Assembly: GCA_029204225.1 (NCBI GenBank)
Contig: CM055092.1
Span: forward strand, 87,222,537 to 87,286,536
DNA length: 64,000 bases
Reading direction: 5' to 3'
Source: Diphasiastrum complanatum
Taxonomy: Eukaryota > Streptophyta > Lycopodiopsida > Lycopodiales > Lycopodiaceae
The notes beneath the pieces were generated by a model. The model was not told the DNA's origin. It saw only the letters and a list, made by a program, of their open reading frames with translations, and made no database searches. Positions 34,004-46,249 of this stretch are shown in pieces; position 1 is the stretch's first letter; each line of letters opens with the position of its first letter. The translations under genes were made by a program, and so were the position numbers.

Positions 34004-34946
34004 TATCACATTGCATCAACATCCGCAGGAACCGTCACAATGCTTTGTTTTGATTAAGCAGTCGGATTCCCCTTGTCCGTACCAGTTCTGAGTCGGTTGT
34101 TCACTGCCTAGGGAGAGTCCCCCCGGTAAGGGGAGACGTTCTACGCCCGTCGCCCGGTCGGCACGCGGCGGTCCGCCCTCACCACGAAAGCAGTTCGGGC
34201 AAACTGCCGACAGCCTGCGGAGTCAAGCTGCAGACCCCTAGGCCCAGCCCTTAGAGCCAATCCTTTTCCCGAAGTTACGGATCCATTTTGCCGACTTCCC
34301 TACCTATATTGTTCTATCGACTAGAGGCTGTTCACCTTGGAGACCTGATGCAGTTATGAGTACGAACGGGCCTGCTTAGTAATCGCTCCTCCAGATTTTC
34401 AAGGGCCGCCGGGGGCACACCGGGCACCACAAGACGTGCGGTGCTTTACCGGCCGCTGGACCCTATCTCTGGGTAATCCAATTTCAGGGTGGGCAAGCCG
34501 TTAAAAAGAAAAGAGAACTCTTCCCAGGGCCCTCGCCGACGTCTCTGGATTCAACCACGTTACCATCCACTGCCATGTCCCAGTTCGGGAATATTAACCC
34601 GATTCTCTTTCGATGCACGACGCACATTGCACCCTTGACACAAGATTGCCCCATCTCTTAGGATCGACTAACCCATGTCCAATTGATGTCCACATGGAAC
34701 CTTTCTCCACTTTAGTCTTCAAAGTTCTCATTTGAATATTTGCTACTACCACCAAGATCTGCACCGGAGGCCATTTCACTCGGGCTCATGCCCAGAGCTG
34801 CGCCATGACCCCCGCACCCTCCTACTCATCGGAGCCTCGCAATCGTCCCAATGGCCGGGTATAGGCGGCACACTTCAGCGCCATCCATTTTCGGGGCTAG
34901 TTAATTCGACAGGTGAGTTGTTACACACCCCTTAGCGGATTTCGAC
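34004..34946 (-). rRNA. Fragment of cytosolic 25S rRNA gene (pseudogene)
   Basis: The minus strand starts GTCGAAATCCGCTAAGG and ends in TGCAATGTGAT, both well-known conserved 25S/28S segments. Between them lie AACTAGCCCCGAAAATGG, GGTGCAGATCTTGGTGGTAG and TTCGGGAAAAGGATTGGC. It is an internal piece of about 0.94 kb from the middle of the 3.4-kb gene. Neither end is a natural 25S end, and several normally conserved positions differ, so this is an inserted, decaying copy outside the rDNA arrays. Confidence 0.95.
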
Positions 34947-34993
34947 GACACACTAAAACACATTCAAAAAATGTGAACATTACTACGTCAACA

Positions 34994-35012
34994 TCCACTA
35001 AGGAGTGTGTCA
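34994..35012 (+). repeat. Inverted mini-copy of the rDNA fragment end
   Basis: CATCCACTAAGGAGTGTGT on the plus strand matches the 25S sense sequence ATCCGCTAAGGAGTGTGT, whereas the adjacent rDNA fragment carries it on the minus strand (34929-34943). The two form an inverted repeat of about 16 bp with a 50-bp spacer at the fragment edge. Confidence 0.5.
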
Positions 35013-35819
35013 TCCTCCTATTATGTGGGATTCAGAAGTGTATGAATTATGATTGAGAAATCATAATCCACACTCTAATCATTGTGATTGACAAATCACC
35101 ATTGAGCACTTGATCATTAGAGGAGGATAATTATTGAAAATAAAGGTTCTTGGAAATATGGACAAGTTTTTAGTTTTCCTTGTTCTAATCATATATGATG
35201 GTCATTGGGTGTATGAGAGAATCAATTAGACGTATGAGGAATAATCACAAATAGGACCTTTTTTCAACTAATCAATCTATTGTAAATATAATGCAAGAAT
35301 GAAGTAGCTAACAAACTCTAAAAAGACCTAATTTTCTTTGATTTCAGTTAATCAAAAGTGTCTCGCCACTATCATAACGACATGACATTGAAAAGTTGTG
35401 CTATGCTCATTTCATAGCTTGCTTTCATGTGCCTCTTTTCTTTGTGAATTAGACAAGTCATGTAATTTAAGCAGTTTGACATTGGTGAGTTGTTTGATTG
35501 TTTTAATGATAAAGATACTTGTGATTTGTGGATTTTGCTAAATTTGTGTGTACATCAATTTTAGGTGTATATTTTGATAAGTATATCTTATCAATATCAC
35601 ATGCATAGATAAGATTTAACATTCTTGTTGAAAAATTACAAATAAAATATAATCGTCAATTAGTGAATATGTCGTTTGACGACGAGCAAATGCCTCGAAA
35701 CAAGTATTTAATTTAATGTACAAGAAATATTATGTACTTAACATTTGGACTTGCAACATTGTACATTGAATATAACTTTTGTGTTTATTTTTCTATGATT
35801 GTTTAAAGCACGATGCATC
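35013..35819. other. AT-rich spacer, no gene seen
   Basis: No coding sequence is recognisable. Short inverted phrases (ATGATTGAGAAATCAT; GTGATTGACAAATCAC) occur at about 35047-35095. Confidence 0.45.
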
Positions 35820-37190
35820 TACAAGATAACAAAAAGTTAAAGAAAATGAAATGTTATTGCAAATTGAAATCACGAAAAAGAGTACAAATGCTTGATCAAA
35901 GACTCAGTGGAACATCATCATCATCAAGTTCCGGTGCCTAGCCTCGACTTAAATGAAAGGTATTATATATTTATTTGTTTAAAACTTAAGAGTGTATTTG
36001 GAGTTGCCTTCTTACACTTACTTATGGGACAAGACATTTCAAGTCTCAATATGCAATGCAAGTTCCATTCTAGGAAACTTGACTTTGACTTTTACAAAAA
36101 ATTTTAAGTCTAAGTTAAAACCTTGAGACTTTCCAAAATTGTTTTCTTGCCCCTAGTGACTAACGGCACCACAAGTTAGACTTATGCACACAAGGTGCAA
36201 TACTTGGGGCCTAAACACAACTAACTACTGACGGGCTCAAATACGCAGGAGGCCATACTTGGGCCATTAATTACAATGTAAATTATCTTGAGCTAATCAT
36301 TCTTGTAATTGTGGAATGAAATTATTATCAGATGACGTACAATGAAAAGATTTATTGCGAGTATAAACAATGTAAAGGATTGAAAATTTGAGAAAGACAA
36401 ACAATGGCCCAACATCTGTGGAAGTTTGGAAAGCATATTGAAGAGCCCAACGTGGTTTTGAAGGTATATTTTGACTTTTTAGTACTTGTCCTTATCATAT
36501 ACATATTTATTTTTTTGGAAAAAAAAATTTGATTGTATAATCTTTCACTCTTGCAAAATAATACATTGATGTCAATGTCTTACACAATTGACAATCTTAT
36601 TAACAAGATAAGGGATATCGATTTTGGATCATCTTTGACATTAGACAAAGATCTTGTTGATGATCATCACTAGTCACTTACACACTTCATGATGTGGAAG
36701 TTATGTATCTTTTCATTCCACACATGGATCTCACTCACTCAACCACATCTCACACAGATCTTTCCATGGATAATATTTTATTCCACAATATCATCACACA
36801 TAAAATCTGTTCATTCCATGACACCTCACATGGATTCTATTCATCCCATAACACCTCACACAGATTTTTTTATTGGATCTATACATTTCACGATGTCACC
36901 ACACATAGATTCTATCCATCTCACACGAGATCTCATATCGATTCTATCCATTCCACATCTCCTCACATACCTTGTGTAGGATATCTTCCTCTTTCTATCT
37001 CATCTAGATCTACTCTGTTAATAAAAAGAACATGACTTGGATGCATTTTGACAAGATTTGAAGATGAACAACCAAATATACGTACTGTTGACTTATCCAA
37101 GAAATACATCCAAGTCAAAATGACTGATCATTGTTTGAGTCTCTCCTTCCTCCCTACGTAAATTCCAAGATGTGTACAAAAGACTTTGAG
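35820..37190 (+). pseudogene. Second copy of CACTA ORF1-like exons, broken
   Basis: Three segments match the minus-strand CACTA copy in order. 35820-35960 matches the Ser/Pro linker exon. 36330-36460 matches the cysteine-motif exon, here with Cys to Tyr (GAGTATAAACAATG) and an in-frame stop. 36560-37035 matches the IDNLINKI region and the PHIDSIHPTT repeats, with shifts and stops. A short match to the start of the SET reading (TCCTTCCTCCCTACG) remains at about 37148. The copia body at 37192 cuts it there. Confidence 0.75.
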
Positions 37191-37191
37191 C

Positions 37192-40100
37192 CACACTTAA
37201 GTGCCAATCAGAAGTTATAAGATTTTGAAGAGGGTTAGGTAGGGCACCTAGACCTGGGTGGACACATTTGGTTTGGTCAAGAGATTGCTTGGTTGATCCA
37301 AAATCACAGTTGTATGCTTGCCAATCTCATCTATATATGATCTAGGCACTGTTTTGAGATCTTAGCCATTTTGTTTCATGCAATATCATTGTATTTGAGT
37401 CAAATTTGGTTTCTTAGAGTACTTCACATGTGCTAAGAGTGTTTGATCCTAACTTTGCCTATACTCCATCATTTGATGTGAAATAGATCTTGTTTTAGAG
37501 AGGTTTGTGTAGCTAGTGAGAATCAATTCACAAATAGTTGCAAGATCTTTCATAGGAGGAGATAGTACTCTATTATTGGATCCTATTGAGAGTGTGTAGC
37601 AACATTTATTGTTCATCATTTGAGTTTTCTTCACTTCAAATGTCTTCAATGGGTTCATCCTTGTTGGAACCAAGTGAAAGATTGACCACTTCAAACTATT
37701 CAATTTGGAAAATGAGGATGGAGTCCATCTTGATCCTTCAAGCCGTGATGGACATAGTTCTTGGCCTTGAAGAAGAACCACAAGTTCTTCAAGAGGTTCA
37801 AAAATACAAAAAGAGAGCTAGGATGGCTCTCCACTACATTAAGATGAATGTCTCTAATGAGATATTGAGAGAGATGGGTACTTGTACAATAGCCACAGAA
37901 GCTTGGGATAGTCTCAAGACTATCTATGAGGCTAAGAATACCTCTAGGCTTCTCACTCTTAGGAATCAAAATGCCAAAAGAGTGATGAGAGTGCATCTAG
38001 TTATGTTTTGAGAGTAAAAGATATTCATAGAGAGCTTGCGTGCATGGGTGATTCCATCAATCAAAATGAGCTAGTTCAAGTCATTCTCAATGGCTTGAGA
38101 AGTGAATTTGATAACCTTGTCCAATCCTATGCCATTAAGGACGAGCTACCAAGTTTGGAAGCTCTCCAAAGTGTGCTAATTTCGGAAGAATCAAGACAAG
38201 AGTACAAGCTCTTGAGGATGGACAAGCTTTCTCTCACTCATAATGATGGCAAAGCTCTCTTTGCCAAGGATAAGCACAAAGGGAAGAGCAAGAACCAACA
38301 TCAACAATCCTCAAGCAAGGACAAAGTCAAATCCAAAGACAAAGATGAGGAGGAAGATGATTCCTCCAATGCTTCATCATCCAAGCTCAAGAAGAAGAAG
38401 ATGAAGTGCTTTTATTGTGGCAAGAAAGGTCATTATGCCACCAATTGCTTCAAAACGAAGAATCAACTCAAGCAAGCCAATATTACCAATGAGAAGGAAG
38501 ACACTATTGCAAGTGATGGAGAGGGATCTCTTATGGTCTCTAGTTTCTCATCTACTCCTTTCAAGAAGGACGGCCTATGGTATATTGATAGTGGAGCCTC
38601 TTCACATATGTGTAGCTCCAAGGACTCTTTCTCTTCTATTGCACCTTATGATGGAGTCAAGAAATCAATATACACTGCAAATGATTTTGAATGTCCTATT
38701 GAAGGCATAGGGAACATTCCCTTGAAGCTTGCATCCTCTAAATTTCTTTCTCTCTCTAGAGTTCTTTATGTACCTAAGCTTACCAAGAATCTTATTAGTG
38801 TTGACCAATTGCTTGATAATGGCCTTGATGTAAAATTCAATGTTGATACTTGCACTATCAAGAAGAATGATGAGAAACTTGCATTAGGATCTAGATTTGG
38901 TGGCATCTATAAACTAGATCCAAATGAGTATGTGAATGCTTGTAATGTTGCTCTTGTGAACAAGCTCTCTCTGGAGGAATTATGGCATAGGAGGTTGAGA
39001 CATCCCAACTATAAATCCATGCTCTCTATGATCAAAGAAGCCAAAGCTATTGGCTTGCCAAATCACTCTCCAAGAAGATCAAGCCTTGTGAGGCTTGAGC
39101 TATTGCTAAATCTCACAAAAAGCCATTTACAAGATCTTCTATCAAAAGCAAGCATCCTTTGGAGTTAATCCACTCGGATGTGCATTTCTCATCAACTACA
39201 AGCAAGGGAGGAGCCACTTGTTTTGTTACTTTCATTGATGATTACACAAGATTCACTTGGATATATCTTCTTGCTTCTAAATCTATGGTGTTTGATCATT
39301 TTCTTATTTTCAAAGCTTATGTAGAGAAGCAATTCTCATTCAAGATTAAAGCTCTTAGAAGTGATGGAGGTGGTGAATATATCTCCAATAAATTTCAAGA
39401 TTTTTGTGAGCTTGAAGGCATTAAAAGAGAGTTTTCTTGTGCCTACTCTCCATCTCAAAATGGAGTGGCCGAGAGAAAGAATAGATCTCTATGTGAATGT
39501 GCAAAATCTATGAGAATTGAGGCATCTTTGCCCAAAGATTTTTGGGGAGAAGCCATTAATTGTGCAAATTATCTTTGCAATAGGCTCCCACATATAGCTC
39601 TTGGAGGAAAGTCACCATATGAGATCTTATTTTTGAAGAAGCCTAAGGTTGATCACCTTAGAGTTTTTGGATGCTTATGTTTTGTCCATATTCCCTTGGA
39701 AACAAGGAAGAAGGAAGATCCTAGTGCAAGCAAAGGGATCATGGTTGGATACTCATCCACCAAGAAGGCCTATAGAGTCTTTGTACTCTCTACTTCTCAA
39801 GTTATTGAAAGTAGAGATGTTGTCTTTCATGAAGATCAACACTCATCTTTTGAAGAGGCCGAGATCAAGAAATCTATGGATGCATCATCATTTATTGATC
39901 TTGAAGACAATCATGATGTGATGGGGTCGAGATTTGAAGAAGACTCTCCTCGGATTTTCTCACCAAGAAGATCCATGACAGATAGATTCGAGCCTAAGAG
40001 GCTCTCATATGATGACAAAGGCAAACAAGTGGATCTTGATTCCACTAATTATGTTTTTTATGTCTCTCATGAAGAGCCAAAAAATGTACAAGAGGCACTC

Positions 40101-40658
40101 AATACCAAGGAGTGGTATGATGCCCTGAAGCAAGAGTATGATGCATTGATCACCAACAATACTTCGGAGCTTGTGGATCCTCCATCCAACAAGCATGTGA
40201 TTGGTTGCAAGTGGGTATTTCAGATCAAGTTCAATCATGATGGCACCATCAACAAGCATAAAGCAAGATTATGTGCCAAAGGATTTGCTCAAATCCATGG
40301 TCTTGATTATGAGGAGACCTTTGCACCCGTTGCAAAGATGGTGATAATAAGAATTCTTATTTCTCTTGCTTGTTTTTTCAAGTGGAAGGTGTTCCAATTA
40401 GATGTATCCAATGCTTTTCTAAATGGTTATTTTGAGGAGGAGATCTATATGGAACAACCTCAAGGATTCATCAAGGATGAGTCCAAAGTGTGCTTGCTCT
40501 TCAAAAGTCTTTATGGACTCGAGCAAGCACCAAGATCATGGTATTCAAGACTTAACTCTTTTCTTATCTCACTAGGATTTACTCTTATTGACTATGATCC
40601 TTCCATGTATCTAAAGTTTGTTGATAGCAATATTGTCATTCTTCTTGTCATGACATGA
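37192..40658 (+). mobile_element. copia retrotransposon body without LTRs
   Basis: Same family as the element at 24972-28309. It starts within the leader (CCAATCAGAAGTTATAAG) and ends inside RT just before the YVDD position. Gag, protease, integrase and RT palm entry are readable, but both LTRs, primer site, RT active site and RNase H are absent. Truncation at both ends suggests a recombination or deletion product. It is complementary in content to the minus-strand copy, which keeps just the parts missing here. Confidence 0.88.
37640..40658 (+). pseudogene. copia gag-protease-integrase-RT, frameshifted
   Basis: Gag starts at ATG 37640 and shifts near 37980, where a sister copy at 53015-53040 has about 11 extra bases. 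The 38008-39168 frame has a CCHC knuckle (CFYCGKKGHYATNC, residues 134-147) and protease DSGASSHM (Asp 194), then the integrase zinc region with disruption near 39080-39160. The 39159-40658 frame has the integrase triad at Asp 7, Asp 69 and Glu 105, then the RT entry (IGCKWVFQIK, NAFLNGYFEEEIYMEQPQGF). It stops after VDSNIVILL, before the YVDD box. Non-functional as it stands. Confidence 0.88.
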
Positions 40659-43361
40659 TGGTACAATATGCTCTTTGCAAGACCATGTATAAATATAGTA
40701 TTTTTTAATATACAATTTTTGTCTTGATCTACGTGAATGAACACACTTATGTCCTTTGATCAGTTGGGTGCTTTTATCACCAAACACCACTTTGTTCTAT
40801 TCTCTAATGAATAATGTCTATCTAAGATATTGGAACTTGTCATTTTTGTTTGAAAATCATTATATATATCTTATAGTGATTATTTCGAGAACTGAAATAC
40901 ACCAAATAATTCATATATATATATTTCCATGATGATTGTGAGTATTTTCTTGTTATAAACTGAATATTATTTCATCGTTTTAATGAGAAATAGAATCTAA
41001 AAATCAAAAAGTCCTCAATTGTTGATGAATGTCAAAAAAAATTGGATATCACTTTTCTAGAACTAGTATAATAGCTTATTTTTACTAAAAAATTAAGGTA
41101 ATAAATCATAAAATTATTATGATGCACTAATTAAGGTACAATTCTAATGAAAGTAGTAATGATGGTAGCATGCTAACTTTTGGACAACTGATACTTTCAT
41201 TTGTAGCATAAACAAAAATACATGTTTAATGATTGTACAAAAATTATCCTATCAATACTCTTATGGAAGCACTATTGATAAGTAGATAGACTAGAAAGTT
41301 TACGGTTTTTTTCTTAAATAGTTCAAAAAAAGTGATCATAGAGATAAGCATCAAAATTGGTTATTTAATAAACTAGCGTTAATAATTCTACCATAAGTAG
41401 TTAGACTTGTTATTATATCAAATGCACTAGTTTTTACATTATATATTTAACCTTTTGATGTGACATGAGATTAAGGACTGTTTTAAGACATTGGATGACA
41501 ATAAAGTTGAAAATTTATCAATGATTCATAAAAAGTAATATTCGCAAAGAAAATATAAAAATTGAAAACTCATTAAGAAAATATTTTAAAAGATGAGAAC
41601 CATATTATAAATTATGGTTTTTATGGATGCAGCTACATGATAGATTCTACTACACTGTTTCATTTGAATTTAAAAAGAAAATCTATTTTATTCTGGTAAA
41701 ATTAGTTCTAATTTGCTTATATGGTTAGCAAACACTTCTACACAAGATTACATGGCTTTTCTTCATACAATTTCACGATTGATACCAATTAAACATTTGA
41801 AACTAATGTCAATTAATTTTTTTTTTTTTATTAATGAGTTAAAATATAGTATTTCATCTCATACAATTACACTTATAGTTAAAATTATCACTATAATTTA
41901 GTTTTGATATGCTTTCAGTATATTCATTTATAATTGTTAAAACTAATAATAATTGGTCTCGATGACATCCAAGAAAGAGAGAGTATGTGTAGGATATTTT
42001 ATTTGAGGAAAAACTACATACCTAGAATTTGTGATATACTTTGACTTTTTTTGTAATACAAACTTTGAAGAATTTTAAGATAACTATATATCGATAATTT
42101 GTTCATATCATCGATAGATGACATTGTGATACTCAACTAACTACTTAATTAACATATTTAAAGATAGGTAGTATCTATTTTATGACATTTATATGTTGCT
42201 CAAATAGACAAAAATTCAAAATGTAATTAGACATCAATCTCATTAGTTATCATAAAAACTTTATATTGAGAAAAAATCAATATGTTATTATGAGAATATT
42301 TACATTAATGGATCATTTGGTGTACGAACTTACTCATGAATTTTTAAAAAATCAATGTCTACACTATAAAGAAAAGAGAAAAAAATATAATTTACATCAC
42401 AAAACTTATCATCATTGTGTATCAATTAAGTTTTCTAATTATTTGATTTGTAAGTATCTAATGTAATAATATTTTGATTTTCTAATATCACATAGAACTT
42501 TCATAAAGTATAGAATATTTTTTAGCTGTTTCTGAAAATTCCATTATAAAGAAAAACCTTCTAATCCACACCATCAATGATAAAGGTTAAATTGTGTCAC
42601 ATGCATGGTTTCTTTCAAAGAAAAATTTATATCAAACATTTAACATGTTTCTATGAATATGCGACAATATTATGTTTGCGTAAAAACTAAAAAAATTTAT
42701 TTTTGCATGATATAAAACATCTTTGAATGATGTCACTATAATGGCATCACCAGCTTGCATCATGGAATCCATTTTTCTAATCTCAACATAGAAATTTATT
42801 ATTTATGGTTCATTGATATTGGTTCAATCAAGGATTAATATTGAACATAAGAAATGTGTAACTACTATCAAACTCAAGCAATTTTAAGCCAAATTGGGTT
42901 GCAACAATATTGTCAAAATTAATGTCATTGTTGTATCATGATAATTATGCATTATTATAATGTGTGTATGTATAAGTTTTGTTATGCTTAAGTTTTTCTA
43001 GAGAAAGTTTTATGTGAAATTCCCATATGACTAAAAAAAATGTGTAATTTTCAAACACTTTTGTATGTAAAGACTGCATGAAAAAACGTTTTACCATTTG
43101 AAAAAATTCACTTCACATGTGAGAATATATGTTATAATTTTATAATTGCATTAGGGCCTTTTTGAACTCAAAAAGACCTCTTTTTTTATTTTTAGTAGCT
43201 TAAATCATGCTTGTGTATCCAATGAAAACTTAAACGCTTAGGATTCCATGGTCCATTGGCCATGGCACAATTGACTTTGAAGCCCCACAAATTTTGCAAT
43301 AACTAATCCTACTTTCACCCTATGACACACATCAAATGGCCTATTATCTTCATTACTGCAG
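40659..43361. other. Strongly AT-rich intergenic DNA
   Basis: No ORF with a family signature, no RNA gene and no repeat boundary that I can define. Short ORFs here have chance composition. Confidence 0.6.
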
Positions 43362-43616
43362 GAAGGCCCCACAGAGTGACGTACCATTTTCCCATGTAAT
43401 AGGACTTAGTTTCATTTTCACTTAATCTATTTGACAAACTTGCACTTGTTAATGCCTTCCAACAAGCCTATCATTTTCATTTACCACACGAAGGCCCCAC
43501 ATAGTGACTTACTATTGTCCCACACGTAATAGGACTTAGTTTCATTTTCATTTAATCTATTCGACAAACTTGCACTTGTTTAGGGCCTTCCAACTTGTTT
43601 GTTCTTCTCTCCCTAA
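43362..43616. repeat. Tandem duplication, 128-bp unit
   Basis: Unit 1 (43362-43489) and unit 2 (43490-43616) both begin GAAGGCCCCACA(G/T)AGTGAC and share TAATAGGACTTAGTTTCATTTTCA. They differ by scattered substitutions. Confidence 0.8.
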
Positions 43617-43802
43617 TCTGGTGGTATCTATTCAATAGTTTATATTTCATATATTTGCGCAGTTATTATTTCACACTAAAATTACCTTATGTTTGCATTG
43701 CTCATTTGCGCATAAATATCAATGGCCGCTATTTCTTAAAATAAAAAAAAATTAAAATAAGATATTCTCAATAGTTTCTCATAATAAAGACTTTGATGAC
43801 AT

Positions 43803-43985
43803 TTGGATTCCGATCACATATTTGTGTGGGGATTGGGTCATGATGCATCCAAATGCCAAAGAAGACCACACAGATTTATAAAAAAAATTAGAGAGATCAT
43901 TGGAAGGAAAGGATTGTTGATCTTAAAATCAATAACTATGGGGAGCAAATGCCAATGTGGTACAACATTGCTACAAAAAATGTGA
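43803..43985 (+). pseudogene. Possible gag zinc-knuckle remnant
   Basis: The short frame contains WGLGHDASKCQRR, resembling the second half of a CCHC knuckle like the one at 7327-7363 (NGHDPSKCRY). Too short to assign. Confidence 0.25.
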
Positions 43986-44989
43986 TATCATGTTGGATAA
44001 ATTTGTCATTGTGATCTCACCGTACTTGCTCACTATAAGTTTATGTGAAGAAGAACTTTGTTTATTTTTGTTTTCAAATTCAATTTTTGAGCCATTATGT
44101 TGTTTTTCAAATGTTTTTCCATCCAATGTTCAAGAATGACAAAGTCCAAAATCACTAACATATGGAGAGAGTTGATCTACGAGGAAATGGTTTCATCACA
44201 ATCAAAATAGGGAGATATATTTTTTGTTGATTGTATGATGAAGTACCAAAGAGGTCCACATGGCATGGAATACTAATAGCTATCCTTATTGTAAAAACTA
44301 GTTAATTTGCAACTTGACTATTTTGAGGCCTAAAATGATGTTTTCTCAAAATAACAAAACAACATCAAACAGATTAATATGGCAAGATTGCACTAGTAGC
44401 GCCTAGGGCTCCCGGTGCTAGGGATCTGCACCAGGGGGTTTGGTTTGCATGTGTCCTAGCCTCAAAGAGCAGTGTAGTGAGGATGCATGGTAGGGCATGT
44501 CTGGTGCTTGCATGTGTTGCCTCAGAGTTCATTTCCTATATAAAATTGTAGATCTTCATATGAAAACTAGAAGCACACATTAGAGTCACACACTTTATGT
44601 GGATTGCACAAAGATAGACATCTTTACATGTGTCAATGATTTGAGTCTTTGTTGCTTCTTGCAATGTTGCCATAATCCTGCTAATTATTCTAAGTCTTTA
44701 TGAAATTCATCTACTATTTTCTTAAGTAGTGTTTTGATGAATGGTGCTCAAGGCATGATAAGTTTTGTGCTATTTTTGCAATATGTTATATCATGCATAA
44801 ATTTGGAATTCTAAGGCCTGTTTGGTTGTCTTTTAGAACAAGGCATCATGTAAAGATGTTTGCCTTGCAATAGAGGTGGTTGTGTTGTGGGATGTATCCT
44901 TTGGCCACATGTAGGGATTGCTTATTCTTGAAGAAAATGTTGCTCTTCTATTGCTAGTAAAGAAATGTAAAAAGTTGATGTTTAAGGAT
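43986..44989. other. Intergenic DNA, no gene seen
   Basis: AT-rich, without coding or RNA features that I can support. Confidence 0.5.
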
Positions 44990-45690
44990 CTTGCAAAGAT
45001 CTACCACAACCTACATGCATGTGAGATTGCATGTCTATCAAAGATTTTTGGATAAACTCAATTATTCAAGAGATATCTAACCCAATTTGAATATAGGCAA
45101 GAGCTCAATCACACAAAGTTATGATCATCCAAAGTCAATCAGGTTATTCACATATACTTGAAAACACTAAGTAAAACTCATTATGAAAGAGCTACACAAG
45201 CATCTTGCTCTCGAGTAGAGAGAGAAAGTCAATGTGGTCTCAGATAGAGAGAGAATGTATACAAAGAGTATGCAAGTAAAAAATGTCTATCTCTCAAAAA
45301 AGATGTATGTACATAGAGAGTTCACCTCCATATAGCAATGACTTGAGTTATTGCTACAAAAAGCATGTATCAACCTCTAATTTTGATTGGACCCCATAAA
45401 TTGCACCTCTCACGATGATTGGACCCCAAGATTTGCACCTCTCAAGATGATTGATCCACATGGTTTTCACCTCTCAATATGATTGGCCAATTGATTTTCA
45501 CCTCTTAACATGATTGGGCCAAATTTTTGCACCTCTTAATGTGATTAGCCTCATGATCTACACCTCTAAATATGATTGGTCCATATGTACTAATGAGATG
45601 TGGATTTGGATGTATACTAGAAAATTTCAATCCTTACATTTTGGTGACAAGTGTCACCATCTCATTAGAACTTGTCTTGGCTAGGAAAGG
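44990..45690 (-). repeat. Divergent copia-type LTR with internal minisatellite
   Basis: It shares the layout of the 24972/27578 LTRs in the same orientation: a CTCTCGAGTAGAGAGAGAAAG pair at about 45212-45255, then tandem units of about 30 bp. About seven units of the type CACCTCTNA(A/C)NATGATTGG(A/C)CC run from 45372 to 45590. The primary sequence differs enough to be another family. Ends are not fixed. Confidence 0.5.
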
Positions 45691-45744
45691 ATTTGGGGGC
45701 TCGCGCACGTACTTAAAAGCTATTCAGTCCTAACCAAGAGTGGA

Positions 45745-45955
<211 letters not shown>

Positions 45956-46249
45956 AGTGAAATGGATAGAGCTTTATAATAAATAGAATAGAGATACAAT
46001 ACAAAGAAAATTGCTCTCTTTTATAGATTTCCAAGGTGAGCCTCCTTCACTCTGATTGGCCACTTCATTGGGGCCAAGATTCTAATCCAAGCCCTTCAAA
46101 CAAACACAACTTAAATCTAATGGTTCTAAGAAAGCACAAAGCAAGTCACATGAATCATGTGAGTCTTACTTTGACCAAATTAGATTCCTTATTTGCAATT
46201 TGAGTTTGTAACTAAGACTTCGGCCTTTAACTTATTTTATTTACACCTA

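Noticed and set aside
34594-34935. ORFs on both strands near 34.7 kb
   Set aside because: They lie within the 25S rDNA fragment and are not protein-coding.
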